Both the position numbers and the translations under genes were made by a program. From assembly GCA_003524565.1 (NCBI GenBank), contig DQGU01000087.1, positions 1-5,336 on the forward strand: a DNA stretch of 5,336 bases, written 5' to 3'. This DNA is from Rhodospirillaceae bacterium (lineage in GTDB: Bacteria; Pseudomonadota; Alphaproteobacteria; Micavibrionales; UBA2020). Below, one piece after another: positions 1 to 5,056 of this stretch (position 1 is its first letter; every line of letters starts with the position of its first letter). The notes under the pieces are model-generated. The model was not told where the DNA came from, made no database searches, and saw only the letters and a program-made list of their open reading frames with translations.

Positions 1-337
1 CGGCGGCAGCGGCCAGCTCTGGGCGACCGGTGCGGGTGCGCTTATCGGCGCCTTCGTCGGCAGCTCGATTGGTAAATCCCTCGACCGCGCGGACATGGAA
101 TATCATAACCGCGCCGTCAATCAGGCTTACAGCGCGCCGATTAACCAGACCATCAGCTGGAACAACCCCGAAAGCGGCCACAGCGGTTCCGTCACGCCGG
201 TACGCGAAGGCGTGAATTCCGCCACCGGCGGCGTTTGCCGCCAGTACCGCCAAACCATCGTGGTCGATGGCCAGCCCGAAACGGCATACGGCACGGCCTG
301 CAAAAACAACGACGGCACCTGGTCGCTGGCGAACTGA
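1..337 (+). CDS. Glycine-zipper 17 kDa surface-antigen-like protein (3' part)
   Basis: The last 111 residues of an open frame that runs in from the left edge (first whole codon at base 2), ending at TGA 335-337. Residues 10-24 carry a glycine zipper, with Gly at 12, 16, 20 and 24 (GxxxG repeats) inside a small hydrophobic stretch, as in glycine-zipper 2TM proteins of the Rickettsia 17 kDa antigen type. The following acidic/basic stretch (KSLDRADMEY) and the C-terminal domain with two cysteines (79 and 100), the latter in AYGTACKNNDGTW, also match that family. Such proteins are usually lipoproteins in the outer membrane or periplasm; the signal peptide and lipobox would lie outside the window, so localisation is inferred. 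No substrate or partner can be named. It ends 36 bases before a hairpin terminator, so it is the last gene of its transcript. Confidence 0.8.
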   Translation, partial: GGSGQLWATGAGALIGAFVGSSIGKSLDRADMEYHNRAVNQAYSAPINQTISWNNPESGHSGSVTPVREGVNSATGGVCRQYRQTIVVDGQPETAYGTACKNNDGTWSLAN

Positions 338-372
338 TAGAACGACCGTATCGCGGGCTTCAACCCGATACG

Positions 373-403
373 AAAAAGGCCCTCCGCAAGGAGGGCCTTT
401 TTT
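373..403. terminator. Bidirectional intrinsic terminator
   Basis: A perfect 13-bp inverted repeat (373-385 with 390-402), loop GCAA on the + strand, GC-rich core flanked by five A on the left and six T on the right. The symmetry gives a U-tract to transcripts from either side. It therefore ends both the + strand surface-antigen gene (stop at 337) and the - strand IalB-family gene (stop at 424). Confidence 0.93.
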
Positions 404-423
404 ATTGTCTTTATAAGCGCCGC

Positions 424-969
424 TTAGAAGCCGCAATCATTGCTGATAGCTTTGTAAGCATCGCCCGTGCCTTTGAGGCTATAGGTATCCGTGGTCAGCG
501 TGCCGCGGCGCGACGTACCCTTGATAACCATGCGGCTGCCTTTCTGAACGGCCTCTGCAATCGCATCGTCGGTCGCCTGGTCGGGCGCCCATGCCATTTC
601 GACTTCTTCAGCCTTGTTCGACAGGTTGGTGGCAAGCGCATAGGTCTTGCCGTCAATCGTGATGCTGACAGGCGTGCCTTCTTTCAGCGGGTAGCCCATC
701 GAAACGCTGATGACGTTTTTGGTTTTATCCGCCGCCCAGTGGGTCACGAAAACGGCAATCTTGCCGCGGTTGACGCCCTTGACGTTCGCTTCGGTTTTCT
801 TGGGCTCGCTGGTCATGAAACAGGCCTTGCCGCCCGTGCCGGCATCGACAAAGCTATGCGCTTTCCAATCGCCGAAGACGCCGAGGGTTGCCGTGTCAGA
901 CGCCGCAAAAGCAACGCCCGCCGAAAGCAGGAGAGCAAAAGCGCCTGTGAGGACTGCCGTATGTTTCAT
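424..969 (-). CDS. IalB-family (invasion-associated locus B) exported protein
   Basis: 181 residues. Residues 1-22 are a classic Sec signal peptide: MKH, then a hydrophobic core, then a cleavage-type end GVAFA|A. The mature part opens with the FGDW motif (33-36), followed by Cys50 in GGKACFMTS, and ends with Cys179 in NDCGF. FGDW, 'ACFM' and a C-terminal Cys are the hallmarks of the IalB family (Pfam PF06776), named after a Bartonella protein linked to erythrocyte invasion. Most members are in free-living alphaproteobacteria with unknown role, so the invasion label should not be read as function here. The two cysteines probably form a disulfide in the periplasm (inference). ATG 967-969 is preceded by AAGG nine bases upstream, and the signal peptide begins exactly there. 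It is transcribed alone, divergently from the sigma factor gene and convergently with the surface-antigen gene. Regulation by the neighbouring sigma factor is possible but not shown. Confidence 0.85.
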   Translation of the reverse strand: MKHTAVLTGAFALLLSAGVAFAASDTATLGVFGDWKAHSFVDAGTGGKACFMTSEPKKTEANVKGVNRGKIAVFVTHWAADKTKNVISVSMGYPLKEGTPVSITIDGKTYALATNLSNKAEEVEMAWAPDQATDDAIAEAVQKGSRMVIKGTSRRGTLTTDTYSLKGTGDAYKAISNDCGF

Positions 970-1060
970 GAGCGGGTACCTTTTAAAATATTAAGCCTTA
1001 TGAACAAGTTAGCTTTTGAGTCATCCAAAGCCAAGCAAAAACCGTAAAAAGAGCGTGATG

Positions 1061-1065
1061 AAGGA
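1061..1065 (+). promoter_or_regulatory. Candidate ribosome binding site for the sigma gene
   Basis: AAGGA lies 11 bases before ATG 1077, a long but usable spacing. It supports the upstream start of the sigma gene; the alternative ATG at 1158 has no recognisable Shine-Dalgarno sequence. The same AAGGA lies inside a five-codon frame (MKDNM, 1058-1075) whose TAA ends one base before ATG 1077. I found no convincing sigma70 or ECF promoter in 970-1076 for either divergent gene. Confidence 0.4.
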
Positions 1066-1076
1066 TAACATGTAAA

Positions 1077-1778
1077 ATGATTGCCGTTTGCACCAAGCCC
1101 TGCGCATGGCCGCCGGAAAGCCTTGCTTTCCGCCCCTTGGCACGCCTAAAACAGCTTATGGTGCCCGCAACCCCGCAAGATACGGCGCATATCCCCCCCC
1201 CCCCCCCGCCGCAAACGCAGACGCATAACGCGCTGCTGGCCGCTGTCGGCGCACGGCAGGACCGCGATGCGTTTCGCACCCTGTTCGAATACTATGCGCC
1301 GCGCCTGAAATCATACCTGCTGAAAAACGGCGCGGCCGAGGCACTGGCCGAAGAAATCGTGCAGAATACCTTCGTCACCATCTGGGAAAAGGCCGCGCAA
1401 TACGACCCCCAAAAAGCCGCCGCCAGCACATGGATTTTCACCATCGCGCGTAACCGCCGCATCGACACCCTGCGCCGCGAAAAATATGTGGAAGTCGATA
1501 GCGACAACCCCGCACTTGAGCGCGCGGCCACGACCGACGCGCCAGATGACGCCTATGCGGATACCGCCACGATTGAAAAACTGCGCGCCGCCATCAGCGC
1601 GCTGCCGGAAGAGCAGGCAAAACTGCTGCGTATGGCCTTTTTTGAAGACAAAACCCATCAGGCGATTGCGGATGAAACGCGCATTCCGCTGGGCACGGTC
1701 AAATCGCGCCTGCGGCTGGCGCTTGAAAAACTGCGCGGCGGTTTTACGCCGCGTAAAAAGACGGAGGAAAGCCAGTGA
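1077..1778 (+). CDS. ECF sigma factor, RpoE type paired with ChrR
   Basis: 233 residues from ATG 1077, or 206 from ATG 1158. Region 2 covers about residues 65-136 (AFRTLFEYYAPRLKSYL; EEIVQNTFVTIWEKA; STWIFTIARNRRIDTLRRE, the -10 recognition part). Region 4 covers about 166-222, with LPEEQAKLLRMAFFED and the helix-turn-helix IPLGTVKSRLRLALEKLR that reads the -35. There are no further domains, as in ordinary ECF factors. The partner gene overlaps its stop and encodes a ChrR-like anti-sigma, which places it near the RpoE-ChrR (ECF11) group. In Rhodobacter that group answers singlet oxygen and organic peroxide. The signal here is not shown.

The first ~50 residues are unlike the family: a unique stretch, then six prolines (40-45) encoded mainly by 15 consecutive C (1193-1207). 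No ATG, GTG or TTG lies in frame between the C run and region 2, so translation must cross it. The long start is chosen for its Shine-Dalgarno sequence and the rise in GC at 1077. The start is uncertain; the family call is firm. Confidence 0.9.
   Translation: MIAVCTKPCAWPPESLAFRPLARLKQLMVPATPQDTAHIPPPPPPQTQTHNALLAAVGARQDRDAFRTLFEYYAPRLKSYLLKNGAAEALAEEIVQNTFVTIWEKAAQYDPQKAAASTWIFTIARNRRIDTLRREKYVEVDSDNPALERAATTDAPDDAYADTATIEKLRAAISALPEEQAKLLRMAFFEDKTHQAIADETRIPLGTVKSRLRLALEKLRGGFTPRKKTEESQ
1193..1207 (+). repeat. 15-base poly-C tract inside the sigma factor gene
   Basis: An unbroken run of 15 C starts at the third base of Ile39 and continues through Pro44. The present length keeps the sigma frame open. 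Working through the frames, one extra C leads to TAA at 1226-1228 and one fewer C leads to TGA at 1306-1308, both before the end of region 2. It is therefore a possible slipped-strand on/off switch. Sequencing error in homopolymer length is a separate concern. Confidence 0.9.
1763..1767 (+). promoter_or_regulatory. Ribosome binding site setting the GTG start of the anti-sigma gene
   Basis: GGAGG stands seven bases before GTG 1775. This strong site decides the start: the GTG overlaps the sigma stop codon as GTGA (1775-1778), an arrangement typical of translational coupling. Confidence 0.8.
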
Positions 1779-2446
1779 TAGACCATTCCCTCGTCGAGAT
1801 GATGCTGATGCACTATGCCGCCGGCCACCTGCGCCCGACCGAAGCACTTCTGGTCGCCTGCCATGTCGCACTGAACCCCCTTGCGCGCCGCAAGCTTGAA
1901 GCCTTCGAGGCCATGGGCGCAAAAATGATTTGCGAATGCCCCGAAGAAGACGCCGCACCCGTATCCAAAGACTGTTTCGAAAAAGTAATGGCGCGTATCG
2001 AAAGCCCCGCACCGCCCGCGCCCGCGCATATCCCCATGCAGCAGGACGCGGCCATTCCGCCCGCCGTGATGAAGCTTCTCTGCGGCAACTGCACGGAGCG
2101 TAGCATCCGCTGGCAAAAACTGCCAAGCGGCGTCGAAGCCGTATCGCTGCATGTGCCTGCGGGCAGCCCCTGCCGTCACCGCCTGCGCCTTTTGCGCCTG
2201 TCGCCGCACCAGCAAACACCGGCGCATAGCCATGCAGGGCGCGAAGTCACGCTGGTGCTGCAAGGCGGGTTCAGCGACCATGCCGGCAGTTACCGCGCGG
2301 GCGATTTGATTGTTATCGATGACAAGGCCTTTGTTCACGCCCCCCGCGCAGGGGCGGATGGTTGCCTGTGCCTGATGCTGACCGACGCGCCGCTGCTTTT
2401 CCGCCGTGTGCGTATCTGGTTTTTCGGCTTTTTTAAGCGCGTTTGA
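1775..2446 (+). CDS. ChrR-like cupin anti-sigma factor with degenerate zinc motif
   Basis: 223 residues, GTG start, stop TGA 2444-2446. The N-terminal half (about 1-75) resembles the ChrR anti-sigma domain: His4, then MLMHYAAGHLRPTEALLVACH with His30. It would bind and silence the adjacent sigma factor in the cytoplasm. In Rhodobacter ChrR zinc is held by His6, His31, Cys35 and Cys38; here the last two positions are Asn34 and Ala37 (HVALNPLAR), so the canonical zinc site is incomplete.

The C-terminal half (about 110-212) is the cupin-like domain: RLLRLSPHQQTPAHSHAGRE, then VTLVLQGGFSD, AGDLIVIDD and LTDAPLLF. The cupin metal ligands look intact: His151, His153, Glu157 and His188. Nine cysteines are present, including CGNC at 103-106 between the domains and a CxC at 53-55 and 197-199. 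Coupling to the sigma gene supports the role. The signal sensed is unknown; loss of the zinc motif suggests it may differ from the model protein. Confidence 0.88.
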   Translation: MIDHSLVEMMLMHYAAGHLRPTEALLVACHVALNPLARRKLEAFEAMGAKMICECPEEDAAPVSKDCFEKVMARIESPAPPAPAHIPMQQDAAIPPAVMKLLCGNCTERSIRWQKLPSGVEAVSLHVPAGSPCRHRLRLLRLSPHQQTPAHSHAGREVTLVLQGGFSDHAGSYRAGDLIVIDDKAFVHAPRAGADGCLCLMLTDAPLLFRRVRIWFFGFFKRV

Positions 2447-2497
2447 GCTGAAAAGCTTCGTAAAACCGCGACTTTAGGCGCATTTCCTGATTTGCGC

Positions 2498-2525
2498 TTG
2501 ACTTTACGGAACGAAAAGGTATGTT
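2498..2525 (+). promoter_or_regulatory. Sigma70-type promoter of rpmG
   Basis: TTGACT (2498-2503), 16-base spacer, TATGTT (2520-2525). The -35 matches five of six consensus bases and the -10 four of six. It would start transcription near 2532 and give rpmG a leader of about 105 bases. An imperfect inverted repeat (GCGCA 2478-2482, TGCGC 2493-2497) abuts the -35 and could be chance or an operator. I see no gene in 2447-2637. Confidence 0.6.
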
Positions 2526-2623
2526 CAGCCACTCGCATGGCTATCGCGCCTTTAGAGCGATTCACGGCCGCTGAGGCCATTATGCGATTATGGAATTTAA
2601 ATTCGACGACAAGACGTAACCCC

Positions 2624-2629
2624 TAAGGA
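2624..2629 (+). promoter_or_regulatory. Ribosome binding site of rpmG
   Basis: TAAGGA lies eight bases before ATG 2638 and fixes the start of this short gene. Confidence 0.75.
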
Positions 2630-2637
2630 CGACGACG

Positions 2638-2805
2638 ATGGCAAAAAAAGGTCCCCGCGCGACAATCAAACTGGTAAGCCCCGATGGCGATCACGTTTAT
2701 TTCAGCGAGAAAAACTCCCGCAACACGACGGATAAACTGAAACTGAAAAAGTTCAACCCGAAGAAGCGCGTGCATGAAGTTTATACCGAAGGCAAGATGA
2801 AGTAA
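2638..2805 (+). CDS. rpmG: 50S ribosomal protein L33
   Basis: 55 residues, ATG 2638 to TAA 2803-2805, the usual L33 length. The sequence MAKKGPRATIKLVS, then YFSEKNSRNT, LKLKKFNPKKRVHEVYTEGK, is characteristic of bacterial L33, a small basic protein of the large subunit near the E site. It has no cysteine at all, so it is the zinc-independent (C-minus) form, which needs no metal. It has its own promoter and Shine-Dalgarno sequence upstream and is followed by a terminator, so it is probably a single-gene transcript. From memory rpmG lies close to pleD in other alphaproteobacteria; here the two genes converge. The identification is secure. Confidence 0.96.
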   Translation: MAKKGPRATIKLVSPDGDHVYFSEKNSRNTTDKLKLKKFNPKKRVHEVYTEGKMK

Positions 2806-2827
2806 TCTTCGTCTGCTTCGCGCAAGC

Positions 2828-2861
2828 AAAAAGGCGGCCGCTTTGAAGCGCCGCCTTTTTT
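2828..2861. terminator. Bidirectional intrinsic terminator between rpmG and pleD
   Basis: Inverted repeat AAAAAGGCGG (2828-2837) with CCGCCTTTTT (2851-2860), extended inward by CGCTT (2839-2843) with AAGCG (2846-2850) around one bulged C. It is followed by T to 2861 and preceded by A, so it can end rpmG on + and pleD (stop at 2910) on -. Confidence 0.9.
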
Positions 2862-2909
2862 GCTGCCTGCTTTCTGCCTTATGCGGCCGCAGGCCTATCT
2901 TTTGAAAAC

Positions 2910-4391
2910 CTAGATAATCTTTTTAATCGTATCGCCGCTGACTTTTTCTTCAGCCGGGGCGCTGCCGTCGGCAGGCGGCGGTGCGGGCGGACGCTCGGGC
3001 AACTGCACATGGCCGTGCCCCATGAAATAGACGCGGTTGCGCCCCCCCTCTTTCGCGCGGTACAGCTCGTCATCCGCCTGTTTCAGAACGTCTTCGACTT
3101 TCAAATTCTGCGCGCCCGTAATCATGGCGGCGCCGATGCTGACGCTGACGTCAATCTGGCCGTGCGGGCCGGAAACTTCGAATTTGGTGTTGCAAATGCC
3201 CTTGCGCAGACGCTCCGCCACCTGAAACGCCATATCCTGGCTGATATCCGGCAGCACGACCACAAATTCCTCGCCGCCCAGACGCGCGACAAGGTCAAAG
3301 CTGCGCAGACGCTGCGATACACGTTCGGCAAAAACCTTCAAAACATCGTCGCCGACCTGATGGCCGTAGGTATCGTTGATTTTCTTGAAATGGTCGATGT
3401 CCATCATCAGGCAGCACAGCGACTTGTTGCTCTCTTTGTTTTTATTGAGCAGTTTTTCAAGGTGCACCATCAGATAGCGGCGGTTGAACAGCCCCGTCAG
3501 GCTGTCGGTCAGCGCGAGCGACAAGCTTTGTTCATAGTTCGAACGCAGGCGGTCCTGATAGCGTTTGCGGCGGATTTGCGTGCGCACGCGCGCCAGCAGC
3601 TCGTTACGGTCAACCGGGCGCAGGATATAGTCATGCGCGCCAATCTCGAGGCCTTGGGCGATGCGTTTCATATCGCCCTCTTCGGCGACCATCAGAATAG
3701 GCACCGCGCGCGTGCGCTCGTTCGAGCGCAGGTGCGAGCAAAGGCGCAAACCGTCTTCGCCCTGCAAATTCAGGCTGACGGTGATGATGTCGAAATCGTT
3801 ATGCTGCGCCATGTCCATGGCCTGGTCGCCGCTGCGCACCGCGACGATTTCGTCGTCATCACGTTTCAGCGTTTCGATGAATTTTTCACTCTCGAAGCTT
3901 TTATCTTCGATAATCAGCACGCGGGCTTTTTCGGACGGCTCCGCCAGAAACGTGCCTTTGTTGCCGACAAATCCGAACTGGTTCGCGGTGTTCTCGCGGA
4001 TACGCCATTCATCGACCGTCATTTTCAGACGCACGAGGGAGCGCACGCGCGCCATCAGCGCAATGTCATTCACAGGTTTCGACAGGAAATCATCCGCGCC
4101 GGATTCAAGTCCGCGCACGCGGTCGGTCGCGTCCGTCAGCGCCGTCACCATGACCACGGGGATATGCGCGGTCGCGGGGCTGCTTTTCAAACGCTGGCAG
4201 GTTTCAAAACCATCCATGCCCGGCATCATCACGTCGAGAAGGATAATATCGGGGCTTTCTTTTTCGGCCTTCTGGATGGCCTCCGCGCCGCTGCTGGCGG
4301 TAATGACGTCGAAATATTCCCCGCTCAGCTTTGCTTCGAGCAGTTTGACGTTCGGCAGAATGTCATCGACGACCAGTACGCGTGCTGTCAT
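2910..4391 (-). CDS. pleD: PleD-type response regulator diguanylate cyclase (REC-REC-GGDEF)
   Basis: 493 residues that align in order with Caulobacter PleD. It makes c-di-GMP from two GTP on phosphorylation, driving the motile-to-sessile change.

REC1 (about 1-120): acidic pocket Asp9/Asp10, phospho-acceptor Asp53 in LLDVMMPGMDG, Thr83, Lys105. REC2 (about 155-275): Ser206 sits where the acceptor Asp would be (DIITVSLNLQ), so it is a non-phosphorylated dimerisation adaptor, as in the Caulobacter protein where this position is also not Asp. GGDEF domain (about 290-460): active motif GGEEF at 372-376, substrate region DIDHFKKINDTYGH at 331-344, and the RxxD inhibitory site Arg363-Asp366, so product feedback is expected.

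A proline-rich tail (about 460-493) goes beyond the domain. ATG 4391 is chosen because MTARVLVVDD matches the family N-terminus; the frame stays open to a TTG at 4448 but that extension is not family-like. The Shine-Dalgarno sequence is weak. It lies downstream of divK on the same strand. Confidence 0.95.
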   Translation of the reverse strand: MTARVLVVDDILPNVKLLEAKLSGEYFDVITASSGAEAIQKAEKESPDIILLDVMMPGMDGFETCQRLKSSPATAHIPVVMVTALTDATDRVRGLESGADDFLSKPVNDIALMARVRSLVRLKMTVDEWRIRENTANQFGFVGNKGTFLAEPSEKARVLIIEDKSFESEKFIETLKRDDDEIVAVRSGDQAMDMAQHNDFDIITVSLNLQGEDGLRLCSHLRSNERTRAVPILMVAEEGDMKRIAQGLEIGAHDYILRPVDRNELLARVRTQIRRKRYQDRLRSNYEQSLSLALTDSLTGLFNRRYLMVHLEKLLNKNKESNKSLCCLMMDIDHFKKINDTYGHQVGDDVLKVFAERVSQRLRSFDLVARLGGEEFVVVLPDISQDMAFQVAERLRKGICNTKFEVSGPHGQIDVSVSIGAAMITGAQNLKVEDVLKQADDELYRAKEGGRNRVYFMGHGHVQLPERPPAPPPADGSAPAEEKVSGDTIKKII

Positions 4392-4426
4392 AAAATGGAA
4401 CCCCAGCCTGATTAGGCATTTTTTGC

Positions 4427-4442
4427 GGAAGGAGAGCCTTCC
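4427..4442 (-). other. Hairpin in the pleD leader
   Basis: A perfect inverted repeat GGAAGG (4427-4432) and CCTTCC (4437-4442) with a four-base loop, in the 123-base gap between divK and pleD. On the coding (-) strand it is followed by GCAAAAAATG and no T run, so it is not a standard terminator. It lies about 36 bases before the pleD ATG and could shape the leader or protect an mRNA end. A smaller inverted repeat GCCT/AGGC (4406-4417) lies nearer the start. No convincing pleD promoter was seen, so pleD may share the divK transcript. Confidence 0.4.
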
Positions 4443-4514
4443 TATCAACCCTAAAGCAAAATGTTAAAGGAAGAATTACCCGTTTTAAAGGCTTATTTCT
4501 AAAAGGTTATTTGA

Positions 4515-4883
4515 TTATTTTTCCAGGTGTTTTTGAACCACCTGCATAAAATCCACGATAGAAATCGGCTTGCTGACATAATCCTCGCAGCCGCCCTGAC
4601 GGATTTTATCCTCGTCCCCCTTCATGGCGAAGGCCGTGACGGCAATCACAGGGATAGCGCGCAGCTCGTGGTCGCTTTTGAGCCACTGCGTCACCTCCAG
4701 CCCCGAAACCTCCGGCAGCTGTATGTCCATGATAATCAAATCGGGTTTCTGGTCGCGGGCGATATCCAGCACCTGCCCGCCGTCTTTGGTTTTTATCGTG
4801 TCATAGCCATGTGCGCCGAGCAGGTCTTCGAACAGCTTCATGTTCAGCTCGTTGTCTTCGACGATAAGCACTTTCTTTTTCAT
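4515..4883 (-). CDS. divK: DivK single-domain response regulator
   Basis: 122 residues, a lone receiver domain with no output domain. It is strikingly like Caulobacter DivK: KVLIVEDNELNMKLF, then KPDLIIMDIQLPEVSGLEV, IPVIAVTAFAMKGDE, and GGCEDYVSKPIS. Key residues are Glu9/Asp10, phospho-acceptor Asp53, Thr83 and Lys105. In Caulobacter DivK~P is set by PleC and DivJ and controls the kinase DivL-CckA, so that CtrA activity falls; it also affects PleC/DivJ activity on PleD. Those partners are not in this window.

ATG 4883 is chosen because GGGAG stands six bases before it and the protein then starts as MKKKVLIVED; ATG 4889 lies directly against that site and an open frame reaches to 4940, both less likely. 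It is upstream of pleD, the same order as in Caulobacter, and a CtrA-type box lies about 96 bases before the start. Confidence 0.96.
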   Translation of the reverse strand: MKKKVLIVEDNELNMKLFEDLLGAHGYDTIKTKDGGQVLDIARDQKPDLIIMDIQLPEVSGLEVTQWLKSDHELRAIPVIAVTAFAMKGDEDKIRQGGCEDYVSKPISIVDFMQVVQKHLEK

Positions 4884-4960
4884 AGACATCTCCCCTTGAT
4901 GCCGGGCGCGCCATATAAATAAGATAAAAAACGGGGGCAATGGGCGCAGCCTTCCCCCTC

Positions 4961-4993
4961 GTTATACGCGGGGAAAGCTTAACAATCCGTTAA
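4961..4993 (-). promoter_or_regulatory. CtrA-type box and -10 of the divK promoter
   Basis: TTAACGGATTGTTAA on the - strand (4979-4993) is a perfect TTAA-N7-TTAA site, the consensus of the cell-cycle regulator CtrA. TATAAC (4966-4961) follows 12 bases later and resembles a -10. The -35 position (about 4984-4989 for a 17-base spacer) falls inside the box, the layout of CtrA-activated promoters in Caulobacter. Transcription would start near 4954, giving a leader of about 70 bases to divK. The match is directly visible; binding is inferred. Confidence 0.65.
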
Positions 4994-5030
4994 GATTCGT
5001 TAGCGAAATTTAAACGCGCGCGGCTGCAGG

Positions 5031-5056
5031 CTCTAGCGGCAGGATCTAGCGGCAGG
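5031..5056. repeat. 13-base tandem duplication over a stop codon
   Basis: CTCTAGCGGCAGG (5031-5043) is followed directly by ATCTAGCGGCAGG (5044-5056), matching 12 of 13 bases. The second copy contains the TAG stop and last codons (Cys-Arg) of the leftward gene; the first copy lies just beyond it. It probably arose by local duplication. Confidence 0.7.

Noticed and set aside
235..1047. A 270-codon + strand frame across the IalB-family gene
   Set aside because: It overlaps the end of the surface-antigen gene, runs through a strong terminator and lies antisense to a gene with a clear signal peptide and family motifs.
970..1076. Sigma70 or ECF promoters in the divergent intergenic region
   Set aside because: Candidate hexamers (TAAAAT at 984, TTGAGT at 1016, and TTGGCT with TAACTT on the - strand) lack partners or match poorly, so none is called.
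1311..2338. Long - strand frames opposite the sigma and anti-sigma genes
   Set aside because: They are Arg/Ala/Gly-rich shadows of two recognisable, translationally coupled genes and contain no known domain.
2476..2499. Imperfect hairpin after the anti-sigma gene as its terminator
   Set aside because: The stem is short with wobble pairs and there is no T run; it overlaps the rpmG -35. The operon's terminator is not identified.
2521..2619. Small frames before rpmG (17, 14 and 9 codons)
   Set aside because: They overlap the promoter -10 or lack convincing ribosome sites; there is nothing to support translation.
3009..4415. A 468-codon open frame on the + strand opposite pleD
   Set aside because: It is fully antisense to a clear PleD, has a His/Arg/Ala-rich composition typical of a complement frame, and shows no recognisable domain or ribosome site.
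4464..4479. A second CtrA box upstream of pleD
   Set aside because: TTAA-N8-TTAC has the wrong spacing and an imperfect second half; it is not called a site.
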